From Podospora pseudoanserina (lineage: Eukaryota; Ascomycota; Sordariomycetes; Sordariales; Podosporaceae): a stretch of 64,000 bases of DNA. A program made the translations under genes and the position numbers. Below are positions 36,735 through 49,353 of this stretch, piece after piece; position 1 is the first letter of the stretch, and every line of letters begins with the position of its first letter. The stretch is from assembly GCF_035222485.1 (NCBI RefSeq), contig NC_085925.1, forward strand, positions 3,906,001-3,970,000, in the 5' to 3' direction. The notes below the pieces were generated by a model. The model did not search any database. It saw nothing but the letters and a program-made list of their open reading frames with translations, and was not told where the DNA came from.

Positions 36735-37772
36735 GTTGGGCAGCGTGTGGTTGGCCAAGATGTATAAGCATAACGGATTTATTTGGTCATGGCGAGGTTA
36801 ACTAAAGTAGGTCAGTTGACTAAACAAACACTACCGCGAGGCGGAGGGAGGGACACTAGGAAACAACCACTCCAGATGTGAGAGAATGGGCACCATTGTG
36901 TTTCTGGGCTTGCGTCTGTGTTGCGGCCCGCTCCACATTCACACCAGCGCATTCGAGCCTATGTCCAAGCTTCCCGGACAGCACCAATGGCAGGAGGGAA
37001 TTCGAACACATTCTCCATATCCTTTCCACGTCGACACTCTTAATAATCAACAAGCTTCTCTCACCCCCTATGAGACATGGGGTGTTAGGTGTACACCATG
37101 TTTCGGCCGAAGGCATCCCTGGGTTTCGGCTTTAACCACGCCGCGAGTTTCTAATCTGTCAGGGGCAGCGTCCGCTAGGATCACACCCCTGTGTCAATAT
37201 CGAGCTGTCGTGGCTGCTGCGCCGGCCCCAACCCTGACAACTGGACTGAACCCCTGACCCCCTGAATCACTGAGCCCATTATTGTTGGCTGATGAATGAA
37301 CGAGGAGACTTCTCAAGCCATTATCCAAGAAAGAGATACTATTGAGTCGAAGCTAGATCTGCCATTCTGTTTCATGCGTCATCCATAATCAATATCAAAC
37401 TTTCTAGATGCCTTTCATCTTTGGACTTGGAAATGTGGGTTTGGGGTGTGTTGCAGGTCGGCGTCACCAACACGATCGCATTGAACCCGAAGACATGGGA
37501 CTGGATAGGTAGATGATCGGCACTACCTACACTGAGGTTCTGGGTTTGAAACAAGCTTTGTGCAGGGCATGCACATATGGGTTGTGTCCATCAGAGCCAC
37601 ACCCAAGCCAAGTGTGAGACATCGAGGTTACCAAAAGCCAGCTAAGGACGGTGGTGAAGGTACAAGGGATTTCTTGCAGACAGTTGGCTAGACCCACAGC
37701 AAACTACGGGTACCTTACTCATCTCCACGTCTTTGGACATTCCTCCCCACACCAAGATCCGCTCAGCTCCCG
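36735..37772. other. Intergenic with MFS promoter
   Basis: About 1 kb with no supported gene. The left part is the exporter promoter with a TTCGGCCGA site at 37102. The right part leads to the 3' end of the second P450. Confidence 0.5.
37102..37110. promoter_or_regulatory. TTCGGCCGA site 5
   Basis: TTTCGGCCGAAGG: here the extended palindrome TTCGGCCGAA is complete on both strands. 368 bases upstream of the exporter start. Confidence 0.7.
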
Positions 37773-39626
37773 TTACCCCTTAATCACAGCCCTAACACCT
37801 TGACTGCCCCACACCGGGAAGGGGTTGAAAAAGTCATGGTCCCAAGCAATGTCCGCTTCTGTTGTTGCGTACAGCTCCATGGTTGGGAACACTCGATTTA
37901 CCAGAAGAGCTAAAAGGACGTAAAGCTCACAGTACGCGAGGCTGGATCATGTCAGACAGGGTATCTCAGAAGACGGAGGGGGTTGGATGAAGTTACTCAC
38001 TTGATACCAATACAACCTCTGCTTCCCTTGGAGAAGCTCAGCAATGCTCGGTCAAGGTCCTTCCGATGCTGATTCTTCTCATCGAGCCACCGTTCCGGAA
38101 TGAAGGAGTGGGAGTCGGGGAAAATGCTCTCGTCGTGATGAGTGATCACGGCAGACATGCCGATCGCATAACCCCTGGGAATCACGTACTGGGCCTTTTC
38201 TTCCTTGTTGGCGCCCGGTCGCTTCCAGGTCCCTTGATAGAAAAGGTCCTCGGTAGGAGCAACGCGAGAGCTGCGGCTGGCGAGACCGTACGACAACCTC
38301 AGACCCTCGTAAAGGACAGCACCCAAATAGGGAAGCCCCTCCAACGTTTTCCAGTCTGGCACTTCGCCATTGTTTGCTCTCACAGCCTCCCTCACCTCAT
38401 CTGTTAGTTTTCTCAAGATCTCCGGCTTCGTCAGGACATGATAGGTGATGACCGTCAACGCCCAGCTGACCGTTTCCGTGCCTGCCACAAAGAGGGAAAA
38501 GCCTTCTTCCACCAGGCGCTGGAGCGTCTTTTCGGCTGGCGGCAAATCCTTGTTTTGCAAAACCGAGCCGAAAACTGTTTTCTCGCTGTCGTCAACACCT
38601 TTGTCAAGATTTGCTTGAGCACGCTTGACGTAGTTTGGCATGTCGACGATAAGCACGTTAAAGAGAGTCTCCATGTCTTCTGACAGACGGCGAGTGAACC
38701 TAATTGTCTGTCAGTTCGGATGCAAAATTAGAAGTCAAGAGGCCAAATTCTTACATGGCCATTGCAAACCCGGCGTGTTTCAGCCATGGAATGAAACGAA
38801 ACAAGTACACCAACTTCAGCTGCGCATACAGAGGCTCTCGGAAATTTGGCTCCCAACCTTTCTGAGCTACCAGTCCCAAGTTGTCACCGAGGCAGTAGCC
38901 CGTGATGACATCGGTGGTAAACAAGCTCAAGGCGGTAGTGACGTCGAACGGGGCCTCTTTTCCGACCGTGAGAATCTTGTCACAGAGACGCTCGGCCAGA
39001 TCTCGGATGGTCGGCTCAAGACGGAAGACTTGGGCGCGAGAAAAGAACTTGTTCAGGGCGTTTCGGCGCACGCGGTGGAGGTCGTGGCTGGTTGTAGAAA
39101 AGGTCGCGTTTTCGGCACTGAAAAGGGTTTTGAGTCAGTGATTGGGAACTTCAAGGTGAATGTTGGCGTATTTTAAACTCACACGCCACTGCCTCGCACT
39201 TGATGCATTGGCTTGTCTCGCTTTCTGCTGCCTCCTGCGTATATCTCGTCAATGAAGTGACGATCAGCGCAGTGGACTTCGTGAGGATTGATCCGGACGA
39301 TTGGTCCTGGAATAGTGTCAGCCATCGAATATTTAACCATAGACTGGCACAAATCACAAACCATATTTATCGTGCATCTTCTGGATCTGCTTGGTGTAGA
39401 GCCCCGACCTCACAACATCGTACCAGAATTCTGGTATGTATGTGGCCCTCGATAGCAGAGGTCCAGGAATGTGCGCAAGAGGGTGGAAAAACAGATTGTA
39501 GATCACCTTGACCAGGTGATAAGCCAGCCATGTCCCAGAGGAAACAAGAACAAACGATGTCAATATTTCGCCCGCTGTCCTGTTTCCACTGTAGGAGACA
39601 AACAGCTCTTGCAATGACGGTGACAT
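37773..39626 (-). CDS. Cytochrome P450, trichodiene-oxygenase-like
   Basis: Five exons, 39362-39626, 39183-39306, 38755-39117, 38001-38699 and 37773-37941, all in frame, give 539 residues with introns of 53-65 bases. There is an N-terminal hydrophobic anchor (about 20-45) and the segment [20 protein letters not shown]. The block [13 protein letters not shown] is typical of the CYP58/trichodiene-oxygenase and benzoate-hydroxylase-like clans. The I-helix is AGTETVSW, the ExxR is YEGLRL, and the haem loop [14 protein letters not shown] is completed across the last intron. All key residues are intact. It is unrelated to the core P450 by motif. A TTCGGCCGA site 400 bases upstream puts it in the same proposed regulon as a late tailoring enzyme; the substrate is unknown. 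Confidence 0.92.
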
Positions 39627-41994
39627 ATTGTTGAATAGTGAGGCTGAAATGAGCAGGTGATTTCAGTTCGAGACAGTGGCTAGGTAATCTAGAGCCTCAA
39701 GACATAGACATGTCGGATATGTAAGACCCAATCTAGCACATGAATGCGGGGGGCAGCATCTGATAGACTTGTCATGCAATGAGTACAGTGGCTATCTGCA
39801 AAGCGAAGCGACTAGGAGTGTGCTAACCAACTCGGCAGGAAATTCACCCTTGCTGAGGGGAATTTAGCCCGATCATACTTTGAGGCTGCTCACACTGGCA
39901 GCAGGAAAAGCCCACGCTGAATATCTCCCGGACCCGCAGCACGGAAGATGGACCACCCCGCCCCGGCCCGTGGACAGGGGTCCATCGGGCATCAGGCTGC
40001 ATAGCGTAGATAAACATACTTAGCATTCGGCCGAGACTGTGAGCAGTACCTAGGTACCTACCTTGGCTTGAAGAGCTGTATGATTGGCCGTTAACCGCCG
40101 TGCAACCTGGATGATACGCGTGTGGAGACTTGCCACATTTGTTGGTTTGGGGCGCAAAAAGCTCAATAATACTCATGGTGAATGAAGACGTCTTATCCGG
40201 CTGAAGTGTAGATCTTCCTTCAATCGGTCATGAGTGAATAAGACGGCCCGGTGACGTTCTGGATAATCGACCATATCCTAATGATCTAGGCGGTACCTTT
40301 GAGCGTAGCGGCATGTATGTGTCAACGCATCCGGAGGACCGTAAAATAGGAAGGTAGGTTTGATCGTCTGCAGAACTTTGGGCGGTCGGCGGTGGCGAAA
40401 ATATATCAGTTCAAGTAGGTATATACTCAGGTAGTGAGGTTAGTTGCTGTTCTCATTCATTACTCACTCTGTCCGTCCATTCAGCCACCAGAATATGTGA
40501 TTACTTGCCTATATGCTCGGAATTTGTATCTTTGCAGATAGTGTGATCAATTAATCACCAATCCCTCTCACTACACCATTTTTTAATCGTAACATAGGTA
40601 CACAACCTCGTGGCTGAAGCCACCTGACGTCACCAAAATGCTTGTCCCCAAAAGCACTCACCTCAATACCTGTACTTTTTTCTATCCGTCTACTTACCAC
40701 ACACCTTCCCTGCGCATTACCCAATCAGGTAGTCCTGGTATTGACCTGTGTTCTGACACAGATGTTGACTTGCGCCACGGACCATTAGCTCTCGTTGTAA
40801 GAATGTGCAACGACAACACCAGAACGGGAAGTGAGCATATAATGGCGAGAGTGCATCTCACGTTATCTATCAGATGATATTAAATGGCTGGTAACCAGTC
40901 GAGCATGGGGGTCCTGCGATTGCGTATTCGTGTATCATCAGCAATGATCACCAACATCGAAGCAGGTTGTCGTTGCTTGTTTCTCTCATTGGATGAGGAG
41001 ATTGCTACCGTCCAGGCAGGACCTTCGATCAGTCCATGCATGTTCACGATTTAACTTTAAATCATGGGTTCGTGGGGGTTTGGTTCTAGAGCCCAAGTTG
41101 TTATCTGTGTACCATACGTAGGTACGTACCTGACCACAAAGGTGATTTGATGGATTGAAGTCGGGGTTCGGCGGGTAGATAAGTCGTTGTCCAGTTGAGT
41201 AAACACATGGGAATGACACGGAGATGCGTGCGTTCAATATAGAGGACGACAGACGTCCAGATGCGGGAATAGGTGAAAGCCAACTTTCTGCCACTAACTC
41301 CATTAGTTCATGCCAATATGAACCTGCTTGAACAATACCTTCGTATCAGTCGTGGTTTGATCTAAGGGTACGTGGACCGCAGGTAAAACTTCATTTATCT
41401 GACCCAAGCTTGTTCCTACGTCTTGTGATGCGGGCAGACGGCAGTTTGGGCAGCCCCTCCAGTTGCGAATAGTGCTCTTGACCACCTAACACAGAGGACT
41501 CGGAACATGGCCCACCTCGAAGCATTGGCTGTCCATCCTGTGCTGGCATACTGATCAGTAAGTAGGGTAGCGAGAGACATACGAGCAGGCCAGGTAGAAA
41601 TCTTGTACGTAAAACAGCCTGGGAATGCATCTGCACACGTCGTTCAGGGAGCAATATCTCGCCGAGTGCTGACAGGAGTGGATCTCGAAACTGGAAGTTG
41701 TCGACAAGTTGTGGACATCGCCTTCCGACTCCCCGTTCAGGGGCAAATAAACTTCCATGAATGCCTGCTTTGGGGTTGGAGTGCAGAGCTCGCTTTTTCA
41801 GATGCAGGACGATCCCACCCCCCGGCGATGGGGGTGTTGACTGGTGGGGGGCTCGGCAGGGCTGGCGGCTACCTGTCAGAAAACCGGGGATAACCAGCAG
41901 AAAGCCCCGGTTTCGATTCTTCAACATCCTGAAGCGTTTTACTCCCCATCGCCAGCTCTTGCTTTTTCTTGGTTTTGTTTCCAGGTTGTTGAGA
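39627..41994. other. Long intergenic region with P450 and regulator promoters
   Basis: About 2.4 kb with no supported gene. The left end is the second P450 promoter (TTCGGCCGA at 40026). The right end is the promoter and 5' UTR of the Zn2Cys6 gene. Several TAGGTACCTA-like palindromes occur (near 40050 and 41117), a motif I also see elsewhere between genes in this window. Confidence 0.5.
40026..40034 (+). promoter_or_regulatory. TTCGGCCGA site 6
   Basis: CATTCGGCCGAGAC, 400 bases upstream of the second P450 start at 39626. Confidence 0.68.
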
Positions 41995-44495
41995 ATGAGT
42001 TCCCGAAAACGTAGGTCAATCGCAAGCTGCTCCAACTGCTATCTCAGAAAGTTAGTAATTGCCCCGTACTTATCTCATCACCGACTGACTGACACACATT
42101 GTTGCAGGCAAAAGGTGGGTTTCACTGCCGATTCCGACCCCCGTCCCCGCCCTACCGCAGAAGCCCGTCCCCTGTTTGCTCCCCGTTAGCGCTACGGAGA
42201 GAAGAGAGCCAGCGCACTAACACCGCTAAATGCCCTGTAGTGTGATCGCACCAAGCCAGTTTGCACCTTGTGCAATCGACGTGGTGTCCCTGATGATTGC
42301 GTTTACTACTCCAACAACGACAGCCACACGTCCAGCCCGACGGCCGTCGAATCCCAACCCGAAGAAATAATACACAACCCAAGGCTTTCTGTTGCTCATG
42401 TTTCCAGACCCATCGACAAGCCAATACCACCCGGAAATGCCTTTGGCAGCGGTTTGGAGCGGGGGCCCTGGAGCGCGCGACACGAATGGTCAATATACGT
42501 CAGATCGTTAACTCCACCAACACCGTCGTCGAGACCTGTTCCGTCTCTTGCAGACTCGTTTGGATACTTCCAGTACTCCAACAGTAATACATTGGCATTG
42601 ATTCAAAAGGTTGGTACATGACTACCTTGGTTGGACACTTCTGATCGTTCTTTTCGTCTACTATCTAGTTGGGAGTAGATCACCATGATCCTTCTTCCAC
42701 CGCGACAACGCGCGAGCCGACCCTGTCCCCCGAAAGCACCGACGATGTTCACCGCATCCTGGAAAGAATACCCGACCGCCAAATCCTTGACTTCTTGGTC
42801 CAGTACTTTAGGACCGAGGTGAACTGGATGGAACACTTGGTGCATATCCCTTCGTTCTACCCGCAATATCAGGCATGGTTTGCGCTTGAGCAAATAACAA
42901 CCGTCGCCGAGGTCGACTTTGCGATTCTTGTCTTGCGTCTCTGCTCCTACACCTTGCAATTCCTGCCGTCTCCCTTCTATACACTGGACAAGATTCGTGG
43001 AGTACTGCTGGCCGAGATACGGACGTGTTGCGACGAGACAGCCGACAGCCTCGCGAGCATTAGCACACAGACAGACAGCCGCGGATCTCTCGTTAGGACC
43101 CAGTCTTTGGCCTTTTATGCATTGCAGTGCCAGATGGAGGGGAAGACACGGGGTTTCTGGGAGGCTTTGAGCCGCGCTATACGGGTAGGACAGGATGCCG
43201 GTATCCATTGCGACGCTGTCAGTCATCACAAAGGCATCGACAGGGTAGAGCGGGAGATGAGACGGAGGACATACTGCAACCTCTTCGTCTGGGACTCGCT
43301 CCTTTCACGCCAACTGGATCGTATCCCGTTCATTCCTGGCCGCATGGAGGATGCAAACTGGCCAGACATACGTTTACTTGAGCCACCACATCAGAGAGAC
43401 ACCGAAGGGGAGATCCCAAGTGGCATGGAGCCCGCCATTGCCGAGGCGCCAGATCCATTCACAGAACGCCTCCTTCAGGCCAAGTTGGCCGACTTTTGGC
43501 GCGGTACCGGGGTGGGACAGCGCGCCGATTACGACATGAGTCTCCGAGAAGATCTCTACGAAGTCTTCAGCCGCGAGTACATCGACCGACTTCCTCCTCC
43601 TTTCGCCCTCCACAACCCGGATGAGCGGTGGGATGATCGTTTTCCCAAGCTGCGCCTCCAGCGTAAGCTTCTACATATGGCCATTTACGACTCAATATTG
43701 TGGAATTTTCGGCCCCTCCTTCTTCGCAAGCCTTCTCCCCTACCAGCCTACAAGTCCGTCATGTTGAGCTGCCAAAAGCGAAAGCTGGCGGCAGCGGCAC
43801 TGTGTGCGCTGGAGGCAGTGACACAGCTTCACGCGCTGCTTCACGGCTGCCACACACGCCTCGCCAGCATTGTCGTCACCACCTTTGAATCGGCCGTGGT
43901 CCTCGTGTATCTGGCAGCTGACCAAACCTTCCCCGAGGACTGCCCCCCGCAGCATATTTCCCCGCCGGATGCCTTCAAATCGGACCCTTTGCAAGAGGGG
44001 ATCTGCAAGGTCTCGCTAACTGTAACGCTGCAAGCGATCCAAGGGGCCCTGAAGCGACTCAAGATGCTTGCCGAAGTGAGCAGCATGGCAGACGTTGCAG
44101 CCACCACTCTGATACGCCTCATGAACAAGGTGGCGGTCTTGGCTACTGAACGGGAAGCACCAGAGCAGATCCACCACGCTTTCAGCAACAGGGCGGCAAG
44201 GCCGATGGTGCTTGGCACTACGCGGCCGCACGCCTCTTCGACCACTTCACTACCAACATCACATATGAGCAGCATATCACTACCACTGGCGACCTCGGCA
44301 CCTGGAGCGAACAACATTAATCCATGGCTTTCAGAGACCATGTCAGACATGAGATCAGTGGACGAGTACATGTCCGGAATGAACGAGGCTATACATGCTA
44401 CCTCCGGCTCAGGAGATATCTCAGGCACCTGGCCTTCTTTTGACCCGTCACAACTATACGGACCGGGGGTTTTTGGAATTTTGGAGGAGGCGTGA
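41995..44495 (+). CDS. Zn2Cys6 transcription factor with a 7-base exon
   Basis: Exons 41995-42050, 42108-42114, 42241-42609 and 42669-44495 give 752 residues. The zinc cluster reads CSNCYLRKQKCDRTKPVC then TLC and NRRGVPDDC, i.e. CX2CX6CX6CX2CX8C, complete only if the 7-base exon GCAAAAG is used. The neighbouring introns are 57 and 126 bases. The large C-terminal part matches the fungal-specific transcription-factor middle-homology region (QTDSRGSLVRTQSLAFYALQ, RRRTYCNLFVWDSLLSRQL). It is nuclear and is the only regulator in the window, so it is the best candidate to bind the TTCGGCCGA sites (inference). No exact copy occurs in its own promoter. It may play the sol4 role. Confidence 0.92.
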
Positions 44496-45794
44496 GTTGG
44501 AAGATAAAAAAGTTACCTGGGTACAACGAACAAGACTTTTCACACACACTCGCATACCTATTCTTGTTTCTTTTGCAACTCATCTCCACCGTAACTGCAC
44601 GAACACAATATCACTTTTAGCCGGAGAGCGGACCGGAGTGGTTAATCCCGAAGGCTGTTGGCCATCTCATCGGCGATAAGAAGACAGTGCCAGCAAGGAA
44701 CAAGGCAGCCATACACACACCCCCCACACACACAACGACGAACAAAGCAATGCATCGACGATCGTATCCGCACAGCGAGTCGTCCTGTGTTCCCAGAGGG
44801 ATTTTCATGATTCGAGCAATAAATACCACGATGCAAAAGATAAGCATAAAGTTTCTCGGGGAAACTTTGAAGTGCGAACAAGAGGGGGACCAATCACGGC
44901 CAATAGTCGGCATGGAATCGTCGTTCCTCGGTCAAAAAGCAGTTGCCTCTTTGAAGAATACACGCCATCAACATCGATACACATGTAGGCTACAGCGCTC
45001 CCGGCAGGACCTTCCTGACTGGGTTCCATGTCAGCCGAAATCCGCCGGAAGTGAAGCCCCGGACCCTGGTCCGCGGGAAGACGGGATGGGGCGTCTTTTA
45101 AACAGCCTTGGCACCTGGGCTCCCCACCTTGCGCTTGGGGGTTTGGCAGTCAATGCGGTCAAAGTTCCGCTGTCATTCCGCCCTCGTTCCGTGGTGGAAG
45201 CAGCGGGGTTTAAGGCGATGGGTGAACCGATTGGCCTTTCTTTGCGAAGTTGGGTGTCAGAAGACGACGTGACGACCAAACAAACAGTCACAAGGAATTT
45301 CTCTCTCAAGGTGTCAGGACCCCAGATCAGCATGGGTCCAGCGCAACCCGCGTGGTGATAACCGCTAATGCTGTGCTAAAACGCTTGTCGTTGACAGATC
45401 CACCCTAGTTCCACGCCGCCGACCTTATTTTGACGACTTGGACTTGGCTTGCACTTGGTGGATGGTGAAGGGTCCAGCTGTCGTCTTCTGGAATGCCATG
45501 GTGAGAGCCTCATTCGATTTTCACATGGCGAAAGACTACCCGAGCGCATGCGCTACCCAGCCTTGGCTGTGACCCTGCTTCCTGCGTGCCAGATCATGCC
45601 ATTGTAGCCATGCGGAGATCGTGCGCTCGTGATTGGCATCTTGACGCGAGATGACTTAACCTTGGTGGTGATACAGCATTTGGTGTTACACGGCATGAAG
45701 CCAAAGATATGCACATGGGATGAACTGTTTATATTCCACGTTCGGCCTGCCAGCATGTATTTGCATGCACCTCATCATCACCATTACTGGCCAT
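44496..45794. other. Intergenic, no gene seen
   Basis: 1.3 kb between the convergent regulator and second dehydrogenase genes. A 223-codon frame at 44687-45358 has no domain and weak coding character, and I do not call it. Confidence 0.5.
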
Positions 45795-46675
45795 TCACCA
45801 AGGCGCGTTGGTGCCATCGTACACGTTTGCCCTCCCCGGAGCGGGCTTGTCCCAGCCCTCGACGAATACCTTGGGTAGCTTCCCGTTGACTTCCTTTTGG
45901 CTCTTGTTGAAGATGATGTCGAGAGAGGCCTTGGCGCCCTGCTCAGCGGTCAAGTCGGCCATGTCACCACCTCCGAGCTCTGTCTTCATCCACTATTTCC
46001 GGATATTAGCATTCATCATCATTCACGGGACGCCGAGCAAACTTACGCCAGGGCAGAGAGCAATGAAAGTGAAGCCATCCTTCTCGTGGTCAAGAGCCCA
46101 TTGCACGGTCAGAGCGTTGAGAGCAGCCTTTGTGATCTTGTACGCGGGACCAGGAAACTGAACAAAATGCTCTGCCAGACTGATGGAGCCAAGGGTAGTG
46201 GAAATGTTGGCCACCTTCTTCAGCTGGCCCTTTTCGAGAAGTGGGAAGAAGGCTTGGGTTACCCAGTGAACGCCTTGGACGTTGACCAGGAAGCTGGAAG
46301 AGAGGTTGTCCCTTTGGAAGTGTCAGCGCTCGTTCAGAGGGAACCGATGGATCAAGAAGGCACTCACATGGACTTTGTCCCTTGGAACGCATATTCACAG
46401 ATACCGGCATTGTTGATCAGGACATCGAGACCCTTGCCGCCGAGCTTGGCCTCTGTCTCGGCAGCGGCCTTCTTGATGGACTCTTGGTCTGTCACGTCAA
46501 GCTTGACCCATTCGGCACGGCCAGAAGAGCTGTTGACAACTTCACTGAGGGCTGAAGAGTCGCTGCGGGAAGAAGCGATAATTTTGCTGACTTTGGAAGT
46601 GGGCAGAGCTAAAAGCTCCTTAACCAGAGCCAAGCCGAATCCCCTAGAGGCACCGGTGATGAAGAAGGAAGCCAT
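45795..46675 (-). CDS. Short-chain dehydrogenase, carbonyl-reductase-like
   Basis: Exons 46368-46675, 46047-46311 and 45795-45992 give 256 residues with introns of 56 and 54 bases. The NADP motif is FITGASRGFGLAL at the very N-terminus. LINNAG follows, then catalytic YKITK in GPAYKITKAALNAL, and CPGWMKTELGGGDMA after the last intron. It is a complete classical SDR of the C-factor/sniffer-like type. It is divergent from the LaeA-like methyltransferase gene with 760 bases between, containing a TTCGGCCGA site. The role in the pathway is unknown; reduction of the pyrone aldehyde or a ketone is possible. Confidence 0.9.
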
Positions 46676-47435
46676 GGTTGTGAGTTTGTGTATGCAAGCT
46701 TGAAATGGTGTCGATTTCGTGCGTGCGTTAGTGAGTATGAGATTTCTGGTGGTTGTGTGGGCTATAGATGGACCTCACTCAGAATATGCAGTGGAGGAAA
46801 TATGGGATACCCGATAATGTATAGCGGCCAGGCCAAATCACGGTACGCATGCGGTTAGCGCCAGAGACGGAAATGCAGGCCATTTCCTTGATCGCAGGAT
46901 TTGTCAGCGAGGGGGTGGTTGAGAATGACCAATGGTTATGGTGGGGAATATACGGCTCGATGGTGGATGATCTGCCCTTCTTTGTTTGTTTAATGGATAC
47001 ATTTGCGATGGCATATGAGGATGGATACAGTTCTATGATTGGACAAAGACAACGAAAAGATGCGTGGAAACTTTCGACCGATGCCCGATGGTTATGCCCG
47101 ATATCCAATCGGATTTCGACAAACGCGATCATATGGTCCCACACCCTGCGCTGCTTTGTTTTGGCCACAATGGCGGGTCAGGGGTTGAGGCATCGCTGTA
47201 CTTGTCGGTATCAAATTTGTTCGGCCGACTGTGCTCGACGATACTGGATGAGCAAGTTGCACCAATCACGAAATAAACAAGGGCTCTATGAGCCTAGATG
47301 AGATACCTGATGCTATGTTCAAGACTGCAAATAGATCGGGCATAAGGTAGGTTTGGCGCTATACTTTCTCCATCTCGATCATTTGCCAAAACTTGAATCC
47401 TCCACTGCTTTTGTGTCCACATACCTACCTGAGCA
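46676..47435. promoter_or_regulatory. Divergent dehydrogenase / methyltransferase promoter
   Basis: 760 bases, no gene. Contains the seventh TTCGGCCGA copy, 216 bases from the methyltransferase start and 545 from the dehydrogenase start. Confidence 0.55.
47220..47228 (+). promoter_or_regulatory. TTCGGCCGA site 7
   Basis: TTTGTTCGGCCGACTG in the divergent promoter, closer to the methyltransferase gene. Confidence 0.65.
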
Positions 47436-48368
47436 ATGTCAGCAAAAGCTTCGTCCGTATCACTATCACATGAGAAGATGAGCTCAGTAGGCTCAGATTG
47501 GAAACTCACCAACGGCGCAGGCTACATCCTCGACCGTGACCGCAGCCACGCCGCCGCCTCTCGTCTCAACCTCCAGTTCTACCTCTGGAAAGACAGTCTT
47601 GGATTCAACATCCACCCGACCATCTCACAGTCACTATTTCCTTCCACCAAGAGCAATGAGCTCGTCGGCAGCCAAAGCCCCGTCGCGATCTGCGAGGTAG
47701 CCTCGGGGACTGGGATCTGGTTAACCGACGTTGCTCGCTCCGTCCCGCCGTCCACCATTCTCACCGGTCTGGACTACAACCTCTCGCAGTCCCCTCCGGC
47801 AGCATGGCTTCCCCCCAACATGTCCATGCGCCACTGGAACGTTTTCGACCCCGTGCCCGAGGACTTGGTCGGCAAATACGACTATGTCCATACTCGCCTG
47901 CTCGTCTTGGTAGTCGGAGAGTCCAAAGACCCGGGTCCAATCATAAGGAACATCTTCAAGTTACTCAAACCAGGCGGCTGGCTACAATGGGACGAGTTGG
48001 ACACGGTGAATATGTCTATCCAAAAGGTCGACCCGGCACTCGAGACGCCAGCGTTGGAAGAGCTGAGGAAGTGGTCTTGGGCGGATGGGAGGCTGGACTG
48101 GACGGTGAAGCTGCCTGAATTTATGGAGAAGGAGGGGTTCACAGAGGTGAAGGGGGATTTATTTGGGGATCCGCCCGCGTTGGCGAGGGCGTTCACCGAG
48201 CAGCATTTGCTGACGGCGGAGGAGTTTGCGGAGGGGTTGATCAAGCTGGGGAAGAGGGAAGTGGGGGAGAAGTATTTTGGGTTGGTGCACAAGGCACACC
48301 AAGAGGCTATTGAGGGGGCGGCGCTGTGTGTGCCGAGGATTGTTTGTGTGGGGAGGAAGCCACTATAG
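47436..48368 (+). CDS. SAM-dependent methyltransferase, LaeA/UMTA-like
   Basis: Single exon, 310 residues. The N-terminal part has NGAGYILDRDRSHAAASRLN, as in the LaeA-like/UMTA family. The SAM motif I is ICEVASGTGIWLTDVA, a degenerate glycine loop with EVASGTG. A later block, IFKLLKPGGWLQWDE, is typical of class I methyltransferases. No membrane or signal sequence is visible. Members of this family are common tailoring enzymes in fungal clusters; the substrate is unknown. Site 7 lies 216 bases upstream, suggesting membership in the regulon. Confidence 0.9.
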   Translation: MSAKASSVSLSHEKMSSVGSDWKLTNGAGYILDRDRSHAAASRLNLQFYLWKDSLGFNIHPTISQSLFPSTKSNELVGSQSPVAICEVASGTGIWLTDVARSVPPSTILTGLDYNLSQSPPAAWLPPNMSMRHWNVFDPVPEDLVGKYDYVHTRLLVLVVGESKDPGPIIRNIFKLLKPGGWLQWDELDTVNMSIQKVDPALETPALEELRKWSWADGRLDWTVKLPEFMEKEGFTEVKGDLFGDPPALARAFTEQHLLTAEEFAEGLIKLGKREVGEKYFGLVHKAHQEAIEGAALCVPRIVCVGRKPL

Positions 48369-49353
48369 GGAACGAGCATGATGTTTGACGATGATAAGAA
48401 ATCACATGATGCAAGGATATACCGTAAGAAATTTGCTAAATGAATGCGACTTATCTGAGACTGGTTTGAGCAAAGAACTTTCTAGTTACCTGGCAGGAAT
48501 GGACCTCGACAGACAGAGGGGTTCGGGCACTCAGTCATGTGAAATATTGATGACGGGCTCGTCTTCAAATACCTGCATATCAGGAATGAGACAGCACCTA
48601 ACCTGCAATCAAGCCGATTGATCTTGATGTGGGAAAGGCGGAAGATTGTGTGCATTCGACATTTCCATGAGGGTCGGTGACGGCTGACTTCTTCATACCT
48701 AATGTGCTGTGGTCTACAACGAATTCACTCTCAATCATCCGGGTCGTTGGTGAGATTTTTCTGCATGCTCCGAAGCCTCGGCCCGAGCCCGTACGGGTTT
48801 GGAAACTGACAAATGTGGGTGGAGGACGCATCACATCACAGCTCTCAGCACGCATAGCTGCAGCAGACACTAGAGATCTAGACCGTCTGTGATACCCACT
48901 TATCAGCTCAGCCAGCCATTCGGACGAATCACAGCATTGTTGCGACCCGTCAGCTCTGTGCAGTCTCAAAGGCTTGACTCCTTTCAGACAAAATGGGGTT
49001 TCTAATGCACAGTCAAACTCATAGTTGAGTTAAGCCTTCTGTAAAATCAATCAATATTGCGCTTTTGCGGCATTCTTCCTGTCACTAGAGAAGCGGAAAG
49101 GAAACAAGGAGTTAGACTCGAGCGATGAAGATGCATCATTACATCCAGTGGCAAGCTGAGCTATGCGAAAAGAGGGGTCCAGAGCACAGGAACATCCAGG
49201 CCGCTGAGGCCAGTTTGTCATGCTCAGTTGGAGTGCGAGGGCATATAAAACAAGACATCAAAACCCCAACTTTCGCTTGTTGTTCCCCAGCTCAATAGGT
49301 ACCCATCAAAGCCCCGGTCGAACCCCCTCATACCACCAGCCCAACCCAGCACG
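48369..49353. other. Upstream region of tyrosinase
   Basis: About 1 kb without a gene. No exact TTCGGCCGA, but the one-base-longer variant TCGGCCCGA occurs at 48778-48786, 568 bases before the tyrosinase start. Confidence 0.5.

Noticed and set aside
44687-45358. 223-codon frame downstream of the regulator
   Set aside because: No domain or plausible promoter; overlapped by minus-strand frames of similar quality.
47294-47512. Minus-strand frame opposite the methyltransferase start
   Set aside because: Shadow of the promoter and first codons of the methyltransferase gene.
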